Part shown: positions 29,081-37,045 of the stretch, piece by piece
Layout of the letters: every line of letters begins with the position of its first letter
Numbering within the stretch: the stretch's first letter is position 1
Virus record (IMG/VR): IMGVR_UViG_3300047550_006415
Coordinates: 1 to 38,848 of that record
DNA: 38,848 bases
DNA from: a virus
Reading direction: 5' to 3' (one strand)
Made by a program: the position numbers and the translations under genes
The notes under the pieces: model-generated
What the model was told of the DNA's origin: nothing
Seen by the model: the letters and a program-made list of their open reading frames with translations, nothing else
Database searches by the model: none

Positions 29081-31915
29081 TTATCGGTAGCGGCGATTTT
29101 GATTTCTCAATGCTTTTTGAAACGTTTGATATTCGCTGTATGACATGCGAAGACTGTTCGGGGACATCGTTGAAATATGTTTTGCTGCATCAGCACGAGA
29201 CATACCGCTGTCCGTCAGTTTTTTCATCGCGGCTTCGACTTTCGCCGCAAGCCTTTCAAACGGTACTGAGCCTGGTTTTAGTGTTGCAGGTTTTCTAGAA
29301 GAAGATGGTCGCGAAGCCTTATCTGCTTCTGCCCGCAGTCTATCTTCGCGAACTTGTTGCGCGCTACGGCGGTCAGTTGTTGCAGGGGCAACCCCGCTCC
29401 AAATGGCGGATGAACGTGGCCGAGCACTGGGCCCGCCGATAGAATCACTTCTTCTGGGCACTCGCTGTGTCCCTCCGCGAGTTGCATCTGCCATGTCCAA
29501 GAAAGACATGCCAGAATCAGTGCCGGTCTTTAACTCGCCTTCGACTCGGCGAGGCCGACGGCCGCTTCCTTCGGGCCTCGGACGACGCGCCGGTTCTGGT
29601 GAAGGAGATGGCGCGTCGCTCGGCAAATCAATGCCCAAGAATCCAGCGACATGCTTCATGTCGGCATCAGCCTCGGCTTTGCGAAGACGGTAGAATGCCT
29701 TGACTAAATCCCTTTTCGCTGCACGAATTATTGATTTGCCAAGAAGAATATGATCTATAACACGGTTGGCCATTTCCTCGCTGCCGCCAAACCCTCTTTT
29801 CGCCATTTCGCGAGCGCCGACCGGATCAGTCTTTGCTTTTCTTTCTAATGCTCTAGCAAAAATAGGTGGCAATGATTCAAATAGTGACTCTCCGCTGCTT
29901 AATTGGTCGAATGTAGGTTCTCGTGACTTATCATCTTTCTTTTCATCCGGGTCTGAACCGGGGACTTCTTCTTTTATCTGTCTCTGAATCTGTTCCGTTG
30001 ATGGGACAAATCTCGGCGTCCGATCTGGGTCTCTCTCGACCCTCTTTGTTCCGTCCGCACCAGTAACTATTCTCATTCCCTCGCCAACAGGCGAGGCCAT
30101 TGGGCCAGATGACCCGGCGCGAGCGCCCGTGCGGGTGCCCTCCCTTTCAGAGCCCGACCCGGCGCGAGCGCCGCTCCCTGACCCAGTGCCTCTTCCTTGC
30201 CCTCCAGAAAGTCTGGCAAATGGCCTGCCAAGAACTTGCCTAAATCCTTGTTCGCTTTGGTCGGGTTGTATTACCAGCGGCCGTCCTCGGTCTAAGCCTC
30301 GGGCCCCAGCCTCGCCTTGCGCCATTCTGGTATTTCGGTCGTTCGCCGTTTCTACTCGTGTTTGACTGGGAGTAAGGAAGCGGATACCCGACCGGCGGGG
30401 CTGCATGCCGCGGGCTTCTCTATTTATTATGTCTTGAATATCAAGTTCGCGCATTCTATGCGCAGCGCTCTCGCGAGCCTCATCAAAGTCTAGACCTTGA
30501 GACATAAAATGCGCAATATGTGATTGCCCAACTTTCCTGCCAGTACCAGACTCTGGGCTCACTAGCGAATCGAAATGGCTTCCCCAGTCTGTTGCTTCTG
30601 GCCAATGAGGAGCAACTGCTTCCTTTGCTTTTTTCCCATAGTGCTCTATGGCAAGAGCACGGCTGCCCGCAGTAACCCCTGGGCCCGACAGTACTGAACC
30701 TAAAGTAGTTTGTCCACTTCCGCCCAATCTCGGCAAAGGCATACCTGCAAGATGATGTTGCGCTTCGGCATGATCCATGTAATCTTCGATTGGCATAGTA
30801 GCCCGCAATTCTTTTGCCCTGGCCGCTGTATCTGCCGTTGTTTTGGCGGTTGCAGACTGCCGTGCTCCGGGAATAGCGGCTGACGCAAACGATCCCGCCG
30901 TTGCCGGGCCACTACTTGTTCTTCGGGGCCCGCTGGGGCGGAACGTTTCTCCCGGACCCATTTTGTCTGAGCGAGGAGCATCCTCCCCCGGGTGAATAGT
31001 CGGAGAAGGCACGGTTTTTCCGGCCCCAGCGGCATTTTTTGCTGCGAGTCGGGCTTCAATTCCACCAAACAGTTCGGCCCTCTTTTGCTCGAATCCTTCT
31101 GCCGCCCGTTCTGCCTCGACCATTTTCTTTTTTTCTGCTTTTGGTAAATGGTCTAATTCTTTAGGACTTGGAATATCACCATTTGCCTTAAACATTAGTT
31201 TCATAATTTCTTCCTCTCCGAAGGTGCGTGCCAATGACTTTTGTGTTTCTGCCGCGTCAATGCGGCGCTTCAATGCGGCAGCCTTTCGCTTGGCAGCAGC
31301 CTTGCTTGAGGCGCCCCATGCCTGAAGCGAGAGAAGAAGCCGGGTCGGCTTTCCGTTCTCGTCACGCTCGGGGCCGGGCATTCCTGACATGCGCGACAGA
31401 AATGAGTACTGGCGCTTCATCTCGGACAGGGATTTCGCTTGCTTGACGGGCGGACGAAGATTGTGGCCCTCTCGCTTCGCTGACGCACGCCCCTTAGCGT
31501 TCAGACCACCGCGAGGGTTCTTGCCCTCTTTGCGTGTCCACGCCGCCGAGCGATACGCTTTCATTGTTGATTCAAGAGCATTTTGAATTTCTTCGTCGGG
31601 GTTAATGCCCTCTTCTTTACGCAACTTTTCTTTATCAAGGTCGCGATTCTCATCATTCTTCGATGAGGCATCATCAGGAGCGATGACATACATACCGTTC
31701 TGTAACCGCCGCAGAATAACTACTCGTCCTTTAAGCGGACCATTCTCCAGCGCAAAAGAAACGAATGATCCAAGCCCGGGGGTGTCCCAGTCGGGCAACC
31801 CATCGGGCCGAAACGGCATTGGCATTGGAGAATGAAACGAAGTGCCCAGTGTTACGGATTTTCGCATTTCTCCGTATCTTCTGACTCTTCGTCGATCTGA
31901 ATGATATGTGGCCAT
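29081..31915 (-). CDS. Large phage protein with DUF6321-like segment, 944 aa
   Basis: ATG 31915 shares a base with the previous stop (TAATG). Residues about 125-202, beginning AWTRKEGKNPRGGLNAKGRA and continuing with REGHNLRPPVK and YSFLSRMSGM, match the small phage domain I know as DUF6321, of unknown function. The rest is disordered, rich in R/S/G/P with repeated GARAGS units, plus helical stretches (AKRDLVKAFYRLRKAEADAD). An RKSV motif lies at residues 18-21. No catalytic site is recognised. It belongs to the minus-strand operon with the 790-aa and 75-aa proteins, ended by the 29016-29058 terminator. Likely a virion or head-interior protein, by context only. Confidence 0.65.
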   Translation of the reverse strand: MATYHSDRRRVRRYGEMRKSVTLGTSFHSPMPMPFRPDGLPDWDTPGLGSFVSFALENGPLKGRVVILRRLQNGMYVIAPDDASSKNDENRDLDKEKLRKEEGINPDEEIQNALESTMKAYRSAAWTRKEGKNPRGGLNAKGRASAKREGHNLRPPVKQAKSLSEMKRQYSFLSRMSGMPGPERDENGKPTRLLLSLQAWGASSKAAAKRKAAALKRRIDAAETQKSLARTFGEEEIMKLMFKANGDIPSPKELDHLPKAEKKKMVEAERAAEGFEQKRAELFGGIEARLAAKNAAGAGKTVPSPTIHPGEDAPRSDKMGPGETFRPSGPRRTSSGPATAGSFASAAIPGARQSATAKTTADTAARAKELRATMPIEDYMDHAEAQHHLAGMPLPRLGGSGQTTLGSVLSGPGVTAGSRALAIEHYGKKAKEAVAPHWPEATDWGSHFDSLVSPESGTGRKVGQSHIAHFMSQGLDFDEARESAAHRMRELDIQDIINREARGMQPRRSGIRFLTPSQTRVETANDRNTRMAQGEAGARGLDRGRPLVIQPDQSEQGFRQVLGRPFARLSGGQGRGTGSGSGARAGSGSEREGTRTGARAGSSGPMASPVGEGMRIVTGADGTKRVERDPDRTPRFVPSTEQIQRQIKEEVPGSDPDEKKDDKSREPTFDQLSSGESLFESLPPIFARALERKAKTDPVGAREMAKRGFGGSEEMANRVIDHILLGKSIIRAAKRDLVKAFYRLRKAEADADMKHVAGFLGIDLPSDAPSPSPEPARRPRPEGSGRRPRRVEGELKTGTDSGMSFLDMADATRGGTQRVPRRSDSIGGPSARPRSSAIWSGVAPATTDRRSAQQVREDRLRAEADKASRPSSSRKPATLKPGSVPFERLAAKVEAAMKKLTDSGMSRADAAKHISTMSPNSLRMSYSEYQTFQKALRNQNRRYR

Positions 31916-34287
31916 TACATTACATTCCTTTTCTGCGTAAATTTATTTTTATTCACTGCGTCCGACACGATTGATTTTGCTAATCCAAAACGTAATTTGC
32001 GGAGAGACCGCTCAAGCGATCCTGCGCGACGCTCGCGTTCTCGCTGCAATTTGTCAAGCCGAACACGACGGGCCCGAATACGCGCGGCATCCTCAGAGAA
32101 GCGAGGGCCAAGCGCCCGGCGCCACTCTTCGGCGCGACGATTAAAGGTCTGAAATGCCCGAACATACTCCGGGCTTTCTGTGCCGCTTGCTCGCATAATG
32201 CGCCGCAAGCGAGTTTCGGCGCCATGAATGCGATCTGCAATCGGCTTAAGTTCATCAATGTGCCGCGCCAATTGACGATTTGATGTCGCAATACGAGATT
32301 GTTTTTCCAGAATTCTATTAATTTGCGCGATGCGAGCCTCTGCCTTGGAGCGGCTCCTCGGAACAGATTGAGGGATTGGCTGTTCCACGCTGACTGTCGC
32401 CTGTTCGGAGACTTCTGGACGACGCTGCGGCGCTTCTGGTCGTCCGCTGGCCGCGCGATTACGCCTTTGGCGATCAGCACGAGCCTGCTGGTCTTGCACA
32501 AACGCCTCGCGTGCAGAGCGACGCTTCGTCTCCATGTCCAGCCGGGTTCTGCCATACTGCGAGCGGGCTTCCGCGCGCTCCTCCGCCGTCCCATAAATAT
32601 GAGAGTGAGCGTTTTTGTGAAGTTCTTGAAATACCTTAATGTAATACTTATATTTTTCAGGCCAAGACAAACCAGCCCATTCTGCCTCAGTTCTAATCAC
32701 GCTGTTATCAACAGCAATGCGCGCGGCCGCACGATCAAGCCGCTGGCGCATAATCGTGTTAACTTTAACTGTTCCTTTGCTTGTTTCAATTTCACGATCA
32801 ACAAACACGTTTTGGATCATCTGCCTCCAACCGGCAGGGTTTGGTGTTCCTGATCGGACATTTTTAAACTCATCGCGCTTACGTGCCTCAAAGTCTTGAA
32901 GTGATTCGCCTGGGCGCTTGTCCCAACTGTGCCAATCTTTCCACTGTGAAAGAGGGACTCGCTCTAATCCTGCATTCATGCGCTTCGATTGCCGAGCACG
33001 AATGCCCTGAAACTCAGGCTGCTGTCTCGACATGCCGATTAACTTAATAGCGTCATATATTTCAGGTAAACGAATTCCACCAGCCGCGTCAGGATGACTT
33101 GCCGCTCGCGATCCCTTGACTCCGGGTTGCGAACGAGGCTTCCGCATCATTTGATGCTCGTTTTCGTGCATCTCATACTTGGTGGGTTCGCTCTGCCCTT
33201 GTTCTGGGACAAGTTGCACGCTTTCATGATCAATTTTGTTATGAGAATGGTGCCCGCCGTCTGCCTGAATGTTTAGCGCGGCTTTTGTTCCGGGCTGAAC
33301 ATGGTCGGGTTTGTATCGCTCTGTTAATTTAAATGGCTTCAATTCTCCAGCGACGATACGGCGACGCTCTTCCTCGACTTGGGCCACATGTTCTTTCGCG
33401 CGCGACAATGCGCGGGCCCGGGCTGCAGGGCCGAGGCGGCTTGTGCTGTCTCCGGCAGCGTTCTCGCGATGGCGAATGTATTGCCAAATTCCCTGCAAGA
33501 AGAATCGCTCTTGGCTAGGCCGAAGCCATGTGTGAATAACCCACTTATGATCTTGGCCACTCTGCATATGGCCCTTTAATTCATCCATCTTGCCAATCAT
33601 TTTATGGGCAATCATGACGGCTACTTTATCATCTTGATCAAGGTCATTCCATGATCCAGTTACGACTACGGGCTTCATGTACTTATGTGCGGCATCCCAA
33701 CGCACACGCATACCCGCCTTCTCGCCCAATCCCCAGCGGGGGCGATTGCGCTTCCCGGTTTTGGGATCAATGCGTCCGCTGATATGCTCGCCCGCAAACG
33801 GTTCGTTCTTGCGAAGAACATCAATACCCGGAGCATTCCAAATACTCTTGCTAATGCCGTGGTACATGTTGTACATACGTTGCGCCATTAATTTTTCAAA
33901 GGATTGACCGTAGAGTGATTCCTCTGAAGCGGATACTCCAAGGGCGCTAGCAAGAACAGAAGCAGTTACTCCGGGGGGCGCAAGTCTCGCCAAAACATCG
34001 GCAGTTACCATTCTGCCGGGCTTTATACCCAAGGTTTTTTCAAATTTTATAATTTGGCCGTATTCTTTTTTCGCGGCCTCTTTTGCGGCAGTCCATGTTT
34101 CTAAGTCATTTGGATCAACCGCAGGGTTAGGCATGGGCATGTTGCTTGTTTCTGACCAAACAAACACATACGGATTCATAAACTCTAGATCATCAATATG
34201 CTCTTTATACGCATTTTGATGTTTTCCGTATTCGTTCAAGACTTTTAGCCAGTCAACCGAATCTTTAGAGTCAGTAATTTTTTCCAC
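31915..34287 (-). CDS. Large hypothetical phage protein, 790 aa (GTG start)
   Basis: GTG 34287 is chosen because GGGG lies 8 nt upstream and the preceding stop is at 34293; the longer frame would overlap the 75-aa gene. The N-terminal 400 residues look folded (KPVVVTGSWNDLDQDDKVAV, HKWVIHTWLRPSQERFFLQG), with a histidine-rich stretch GGHHSHNKIDHE followed by MHENEHQMM, an HExxH pattern at residues 374-378. The C-terminal 250 residues are a long Arg/Glu/Ala-rich helix, probably coiled coil, ending GLAKSIVSDAVNKNK. No family is recognised. The operon with the 944-aa protein suggests a virion part. Confidence 0.65.
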   Translation of the reverse strand: MEKITDSKDSVDWLKVLNEYGKHQNAYKEHIDDLEFMNPYVFVWSETSNMPMPNPAVDPNDLETWTAAKEAAKKEYGQIIKFEKTLGIKPGRMVTADVLARLAPPGVTASVLASALGVSASEESLYGQSFEKLMAQRMYNMYHGISKSIWNAPGIDVLRKNEPFAGEHISGRIDPKTGKRNRPRWGLGEKAGMRVRWDAAHKYMKPVVVTGSWNDLDQDDKVAVMIAHKMIGKMDELKGHMQSGQDHKWVIHTWLRPSQERFFLQGIWQYIRHRENAAGDSTSRLGPAARARALSRAKEHVAQVEEERRRIVAGELKPFKLTERYKPDHVQPGTKAALNIQADGGHHSHNKIDHESVQLVPEQGQSEPTKYEMHENEHQMMRKPRSQPGVKGSRAASHPDAAGGIRLPEIYDAIKLIGMSRQQPEFQGIRARQSKRMNAGLERVPLSQWKDWHSWDKRPGESLQDFEARKRDEFKNVRSGTPNPAGWRQMIQNVFVDREIETSKGTVKVNTIMRQRLDRAAARIAVDNSVIRTEAEWAGLSWPEKYKYYIKVFQELHKNAHSHIYGTAEERAEARSQYGRTRLDMETKRRSAREAFVQDQQARADRQRRNRAASGRPEAPQRRPEVSEQATVSVEQPIPQSVPRSRSKAEARIAQINRILEKQSRIATSNRQLARHIDELKPIADRIHGAETRLRRIMRASGTESPEYVRAFQTFNRRAEEWRRALGPRFSEDAARIRARRVRLDKLQRERERRAGSLERSLRKLRFGLAKSIVSDAVNKNKFTQKRNVM

Positions 34288-34292
34288 AATAC

Positions 34293-34520
34293 TTACCCCA
34301 CAATACGGTTGTAGTGCCGCATTGTCGCAACGTTTCCTTGCGAGCAAATGCGCGTAATTTTTTCAGAAATGTCGTGCAAATCCATATCAGTTTTAGCGTC
34401 TTCTCGGGCATATTCTAAAAGGCGAATAAAAAGAGGAACATCGAGCGTAATCGTATCAACGGGATTTTTTGCCTTGAACAACCCAGATTCATGAAACACT
34501 TCTACCAAGGATTTTCTCAT
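34293..34520 (-). CDS. Small hypothetical protein, 75 aa
   Basis: First gene of the leftward operon. ATG 34520 is preceded by GAGAGCGGAAA. The product begins MRKSLVEVFHESGLFKAKNP, followed by an amphipathic helical part (DVPLFIRLLEYAREDAKTD, DLHDISEKITRIC). An R-K-S-hydrophobic motif sits at residues 2-5, as near the N-termini of neighbouring proteins. No family is recognised. Confidence 0.65.
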   Translation of the reverse strand: MRKSLVEVFHESGLFKAKNPVDTITLDVPLFIRLLEYAREDAKTDMDLHDISEKITRICSQGNVATMRHYNRIVG

Positions 34521-34566
34521 TTTCCGCTCTCTTTTAATTCATAGCAATAAATAATAGGCCCAGTAC

Positions 34567-34588
34567 ATAGTATCATGACTGCTATGAT
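34567..34588. promoter_or_regulatory. Candidate overlapping divergent extended -10 promoters
   Basis: Plus strand: TGC then TATGAT (34580-34588). Minus strand: TGA then TACTAT (34575-34567). Both are extended -10 forms, facing away from each other toward 34608 (plus) and 34520 (minus). TATCAT/ATGATA also forms an inverted repeat across them. No clear -35 boxes. Confidence 0.4.
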
Positions 34589-34607
34589 ATGGCCGAGGCT
34601 AGAATAA

Positions 34608-34949
34608 ATGCGAATAAACATTTCAGGCGAGAACCAAATACCGGACGATGTGATTATTCACGGGAGCGTACCGAAGGCTCCGGCTCGGTCTTGCCAAAAT
34701 TGTTCAAAATTGCACGATTGCCAAATACTACAATACTCCATGACCCTTATACAATCTCTAGACTTTATGCCAAAAGACCAAGGGATGCTGCCGGAAACAT
34801 CTGCCATGGCGTTTCCAATGCCCTGCCGCGGCGCGGCTTGGCAGTCCAACACCGCAATGGTGTTTCAGGATAATCCGCTCATGCAGCGCCTCGGCCTTTC
34901 GGAGGTAGGAGAGCCAGCCCCGGAATTACGTTCACCACTCAACGATTAA
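34608..34949 (+). CDS. Hypothetical Cys-rich protein, 113 aa
   Basis: ATG 34608 follows GAGG at 9 nt and starts the rightward operon. A cysteine cluster, CQNCSKLHDC (about residues 29-38), plus MPCRG near residue 72, could hold zinc or an iron-sulfur cluster. The remainder is methionine/proline-rich and low in recognisable structure. No family is recognised. Short spacing (14 nt) to the next gene. Confidence 0.6.
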   Translation: MRINISGENQIPDDVIIHGSVPKAPARSCQNCSKLHDCQILQYSMTLIQSLDFMPKDQGMLPETSAMAFPMPCRGAAWQSNTAMVFQDNPLMQRLGLSEVGEPAPELRSPLND

Positions 34950-34963
34950 GGATTTTAAAAATA

Positions 34964-35392
34964 ATGGATTGGGACGTAATTATTTCAGCGGGACTTGCTG
35001 GCGCGGCAGTAAAAGCAGCGGGCGATCTCGGAGTTGCTTTTTTGCGTAAAAGACGCGGACGCGAAGATCCGACGATTGCGTATATGTCCGAACAGTTCGC
35101 ATCGCTAATGAAAGCAAGCGAGTCGTATCGTGAAGAGGTGCGGCAAGACATGGATCGTATGAAAGAGGATTTTCAAACGTTAAATGTCAAGTATGAAACC
35201 GACATGGCTTCGATGCGTTCCCAATATGAGGATGAAATTTCCGGCCTTCGTCAAAAAATTGTAAAATTAACCGAAGAAATCGTGGCGTATCGTCGCGAGA
35301 ATGGCGCGCTACATTTGCTTTTGAAGGAGAAGGGAATAGATATCCCTGATTGGGTTTCCGTTTCTCAAAGAAAAGCACCAGAGCAAAAGTAA
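34964..35392 (+). CDS. Coiled-coil protein with N-terminal hydrophobic segment, 142 aa
   Basis: ATG 34964 follows AAGGA. MDWDVIISAGLAGAAVKAAG is a short hydrophobic/glycine-alanine segment, then KRRGRED, then about 80 residues of heptad-like helix (REEVRQDMDRMKEDFQTLNV, EDEISGLRQKIVKLTEEIVA). An N-terminal membrane segment plus a long coiled coil is the outline of spanins and of membrane-anchored scaffolds, but there is no lysis cassette around it. Function unknown. Confidence 0.65.
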   Translation: MDWDVIISAGLAGAAVKAAGDLGVAFLRKRRGREDPTIAYMSEQFASLMKASESYREEVRQDMDRMKEDFQTLNVKYETDMASMRSQYEDEISGLRQKIVKLTEEIVAYRRENGALHLLLKEKGIDIPDWVSVSQRKAPEQK

Positions 35393-35410
35393 AAGCGAGC
35401 GAGAAGACTT

Positions 35411-37045
35411 ATGGTAACGCCAGCACCGGCCACTCCACCGCCGGGAGGTCAGCCCGGGAATATGCCTGGAGCGGGCCCCCAACGACGCAACCGCCAAATT
35501 CATGTTCCCGGCGCGAAAGGCGGGCATTTCCGGCGTGTTTGGAGTGAAAAACTCCATAAATTTTATATTAAATACGGTGATGATCCCGGCACGCTTCATG
35601 TGCGAAATGCCAAAGATCAGGGGCCGGGCAGAAGGCGTGGTGACAATATTCCGGGACAAGCAACACAAAGCATTAATACTCCCGTGCAGTCTGTTCTAGA
35701 TCAAGACAATACGGAGGAAATGCTTAACGGTATTTATGAGCAACTTCTTGCAAATTACCAAATTGGCGACAAGGGATCAGGACCAAAACACAAAGGCCAT
35801 GCTGTCACTTTTGGAAACATTACCCCAGCAAATGGAGAAATTGTTCATCATCCAGAACATCGTGTTTCTTGTTATCTCTATAACGAAAAAGGCGATGTTA
35901 TGGATCAGGCAAAAAATAAACATTTGCGTACTGAAGATAAAATCAAACATTTTTTCTGTTATATGACAGCCCGCTATGCAATCAAAGAATTTATTGACGG
36001 GAAAAGAAAGGAGCAAGCAAAAAAATCGCTGTTTCTTGAAAAGCGCCAAGGCGGGTCAGATGTTCTAAAAAAAGCATACGCTGAAGTTCTTATTGATAAA
36101 ACATCTGCTCCGAAGCCCAAGGTCAATTCGTATCTTCCCAAAAATCACTTGTCTGAATTGCGGAAAAGTATCTGGGATTTAGAGCGGCCCAAGCAAAAGC
36201 GATGGGATGATCCGCTTGCGCGGCGTCTTTCATCCGTAGATGAAATTTTGTCTCGAATGGAAAAGGCGGGCAAGTCCGGCTCATGGGCTCAAAACGGTGC
36301 ATTTTCCGGGCGACGCTATGGTAGTGCAGGATCAGGAAGCAAGGCTATCTATCGGCGGCCAGGGCGGCCTCCGGGAACCGGGCAAGGGCTTACGGCTGCT
36401 TCGGCACAAATGTCCGCAGCGCCATCGTTAGAAACGATGGTTCCGGTAAATGACACCGATTGGGCTGGGCATCGAGAATTAAAAATCGGCGCTAGAGTGA
36501 AGGTGCAGCATCCGTATTCGCACGACAAGCCGCGCTGGTGCCGAATCAGTGCGATTGGAACGGATGGAATTCAAGTCACTGACGAAGAAGGAAACGTTAC
36601 AAGCATTCGGTGGCCCCATATTCATGCAATTGAAGGCCGAGTGGAAAACACGCCAATAAATGCATTTGAAATTGCGAGAACTTCTATTCCAATGACAAAT
36701 GTCCCACTGGTGCCAAAACATCAAATGGATGCGGCAGAAAATGTCATGAGAAAATTAGCCATGCCAATGGCAATTGATCTTATTCATGACGGGCATGATG
36801 ATCGTAATACTGCATATTCGCAACTTTTTAAAGACAAGGCGCCAATTGATGATATTGAAGCAACAAAATCAAGAGAGAGGGAAGTTGTTGGGCTTGCAAA
36901 ACTTACACAGAGCCTTATTGACCATGCTCTTTCCACGCAAGCGCCGGTCGATCCAGACTTGTTACGCGAATTGCCGTTTGAGCGAGTAATCGCCGTTTTG
37001 CATCATCATGTAAACGGGAAGAAACACGGCCATGATTCAAACTAG
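35411..37045 (+). CDS. Hypothetical protein, 544 aa
   Basis: ATG 35411 follows GAGAAG. The N-terminus is proline/glycine-rich (MVTPAPATPPPGGQPGNMPG). Residues about 30-60 (RQIHVPGAKGGHFRRVWSEK) resemble a short basic peptide. The middle is helical; residues about 355-405 form a small beta-barrel-like part, HRELKIGARVKVQHPYSHDK, then RWCRISAIGTDGIQVTDEEG, like KOW/SH3 folds. The C-terminus is helical with poly-His-like LHHHVNGKKHGHD. No family is recognised. It overlaps the next gene by 14 nt, so it is probably co-translated with the HD-domain protein. Confidence 0.68.
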   Translation: MVTPAPATPPPGGQPGNMPGAGPQRRNRQIHVPGAKGGHFRRVWSEKLHKFYIKYGDDPGTLHVRNAKDQGPGRRRGDNIPGQATQSINTPVQSVLDQDNTEEMLNGIYEQLLANYQIGDKGSGPKHKGHAVTFGNITPANGEIVHHPEHRVSCYLYNEKGDVMDQAKNKHLRTEDKIKHFFCYMTARYAIKEFIDGKRKEQAKKSLFLEKRQGGSDVLKKAYAEVLIDKTSAPKPKVNSYLPKNHLSELRKSIWDLERPKQKRWDDPLARRLSSVDEILSRMEKAGKSGSWAQNGAFSGRRYGSAGSGSKAIYRRPGRPPGTGQGLTAASAQMSAAPSLETMVPVNDTDWAGHRELKIGARVKVQHPYSHDKPRWCRISAIGTDGIQVTDEEGNVTSIRWPHIHAIEGRVENTPINAFEIARTSIPMTNVPLVPKHQMDAAENVMRKLAMPMAIDLIHDGHDDRNTAYSQLFKDKAPIDDIEATKSREREVVGLAKLTQSLIDHALSTQAPVDPDLLRELPFERVIAVLHHHVNGKKHGHDSN

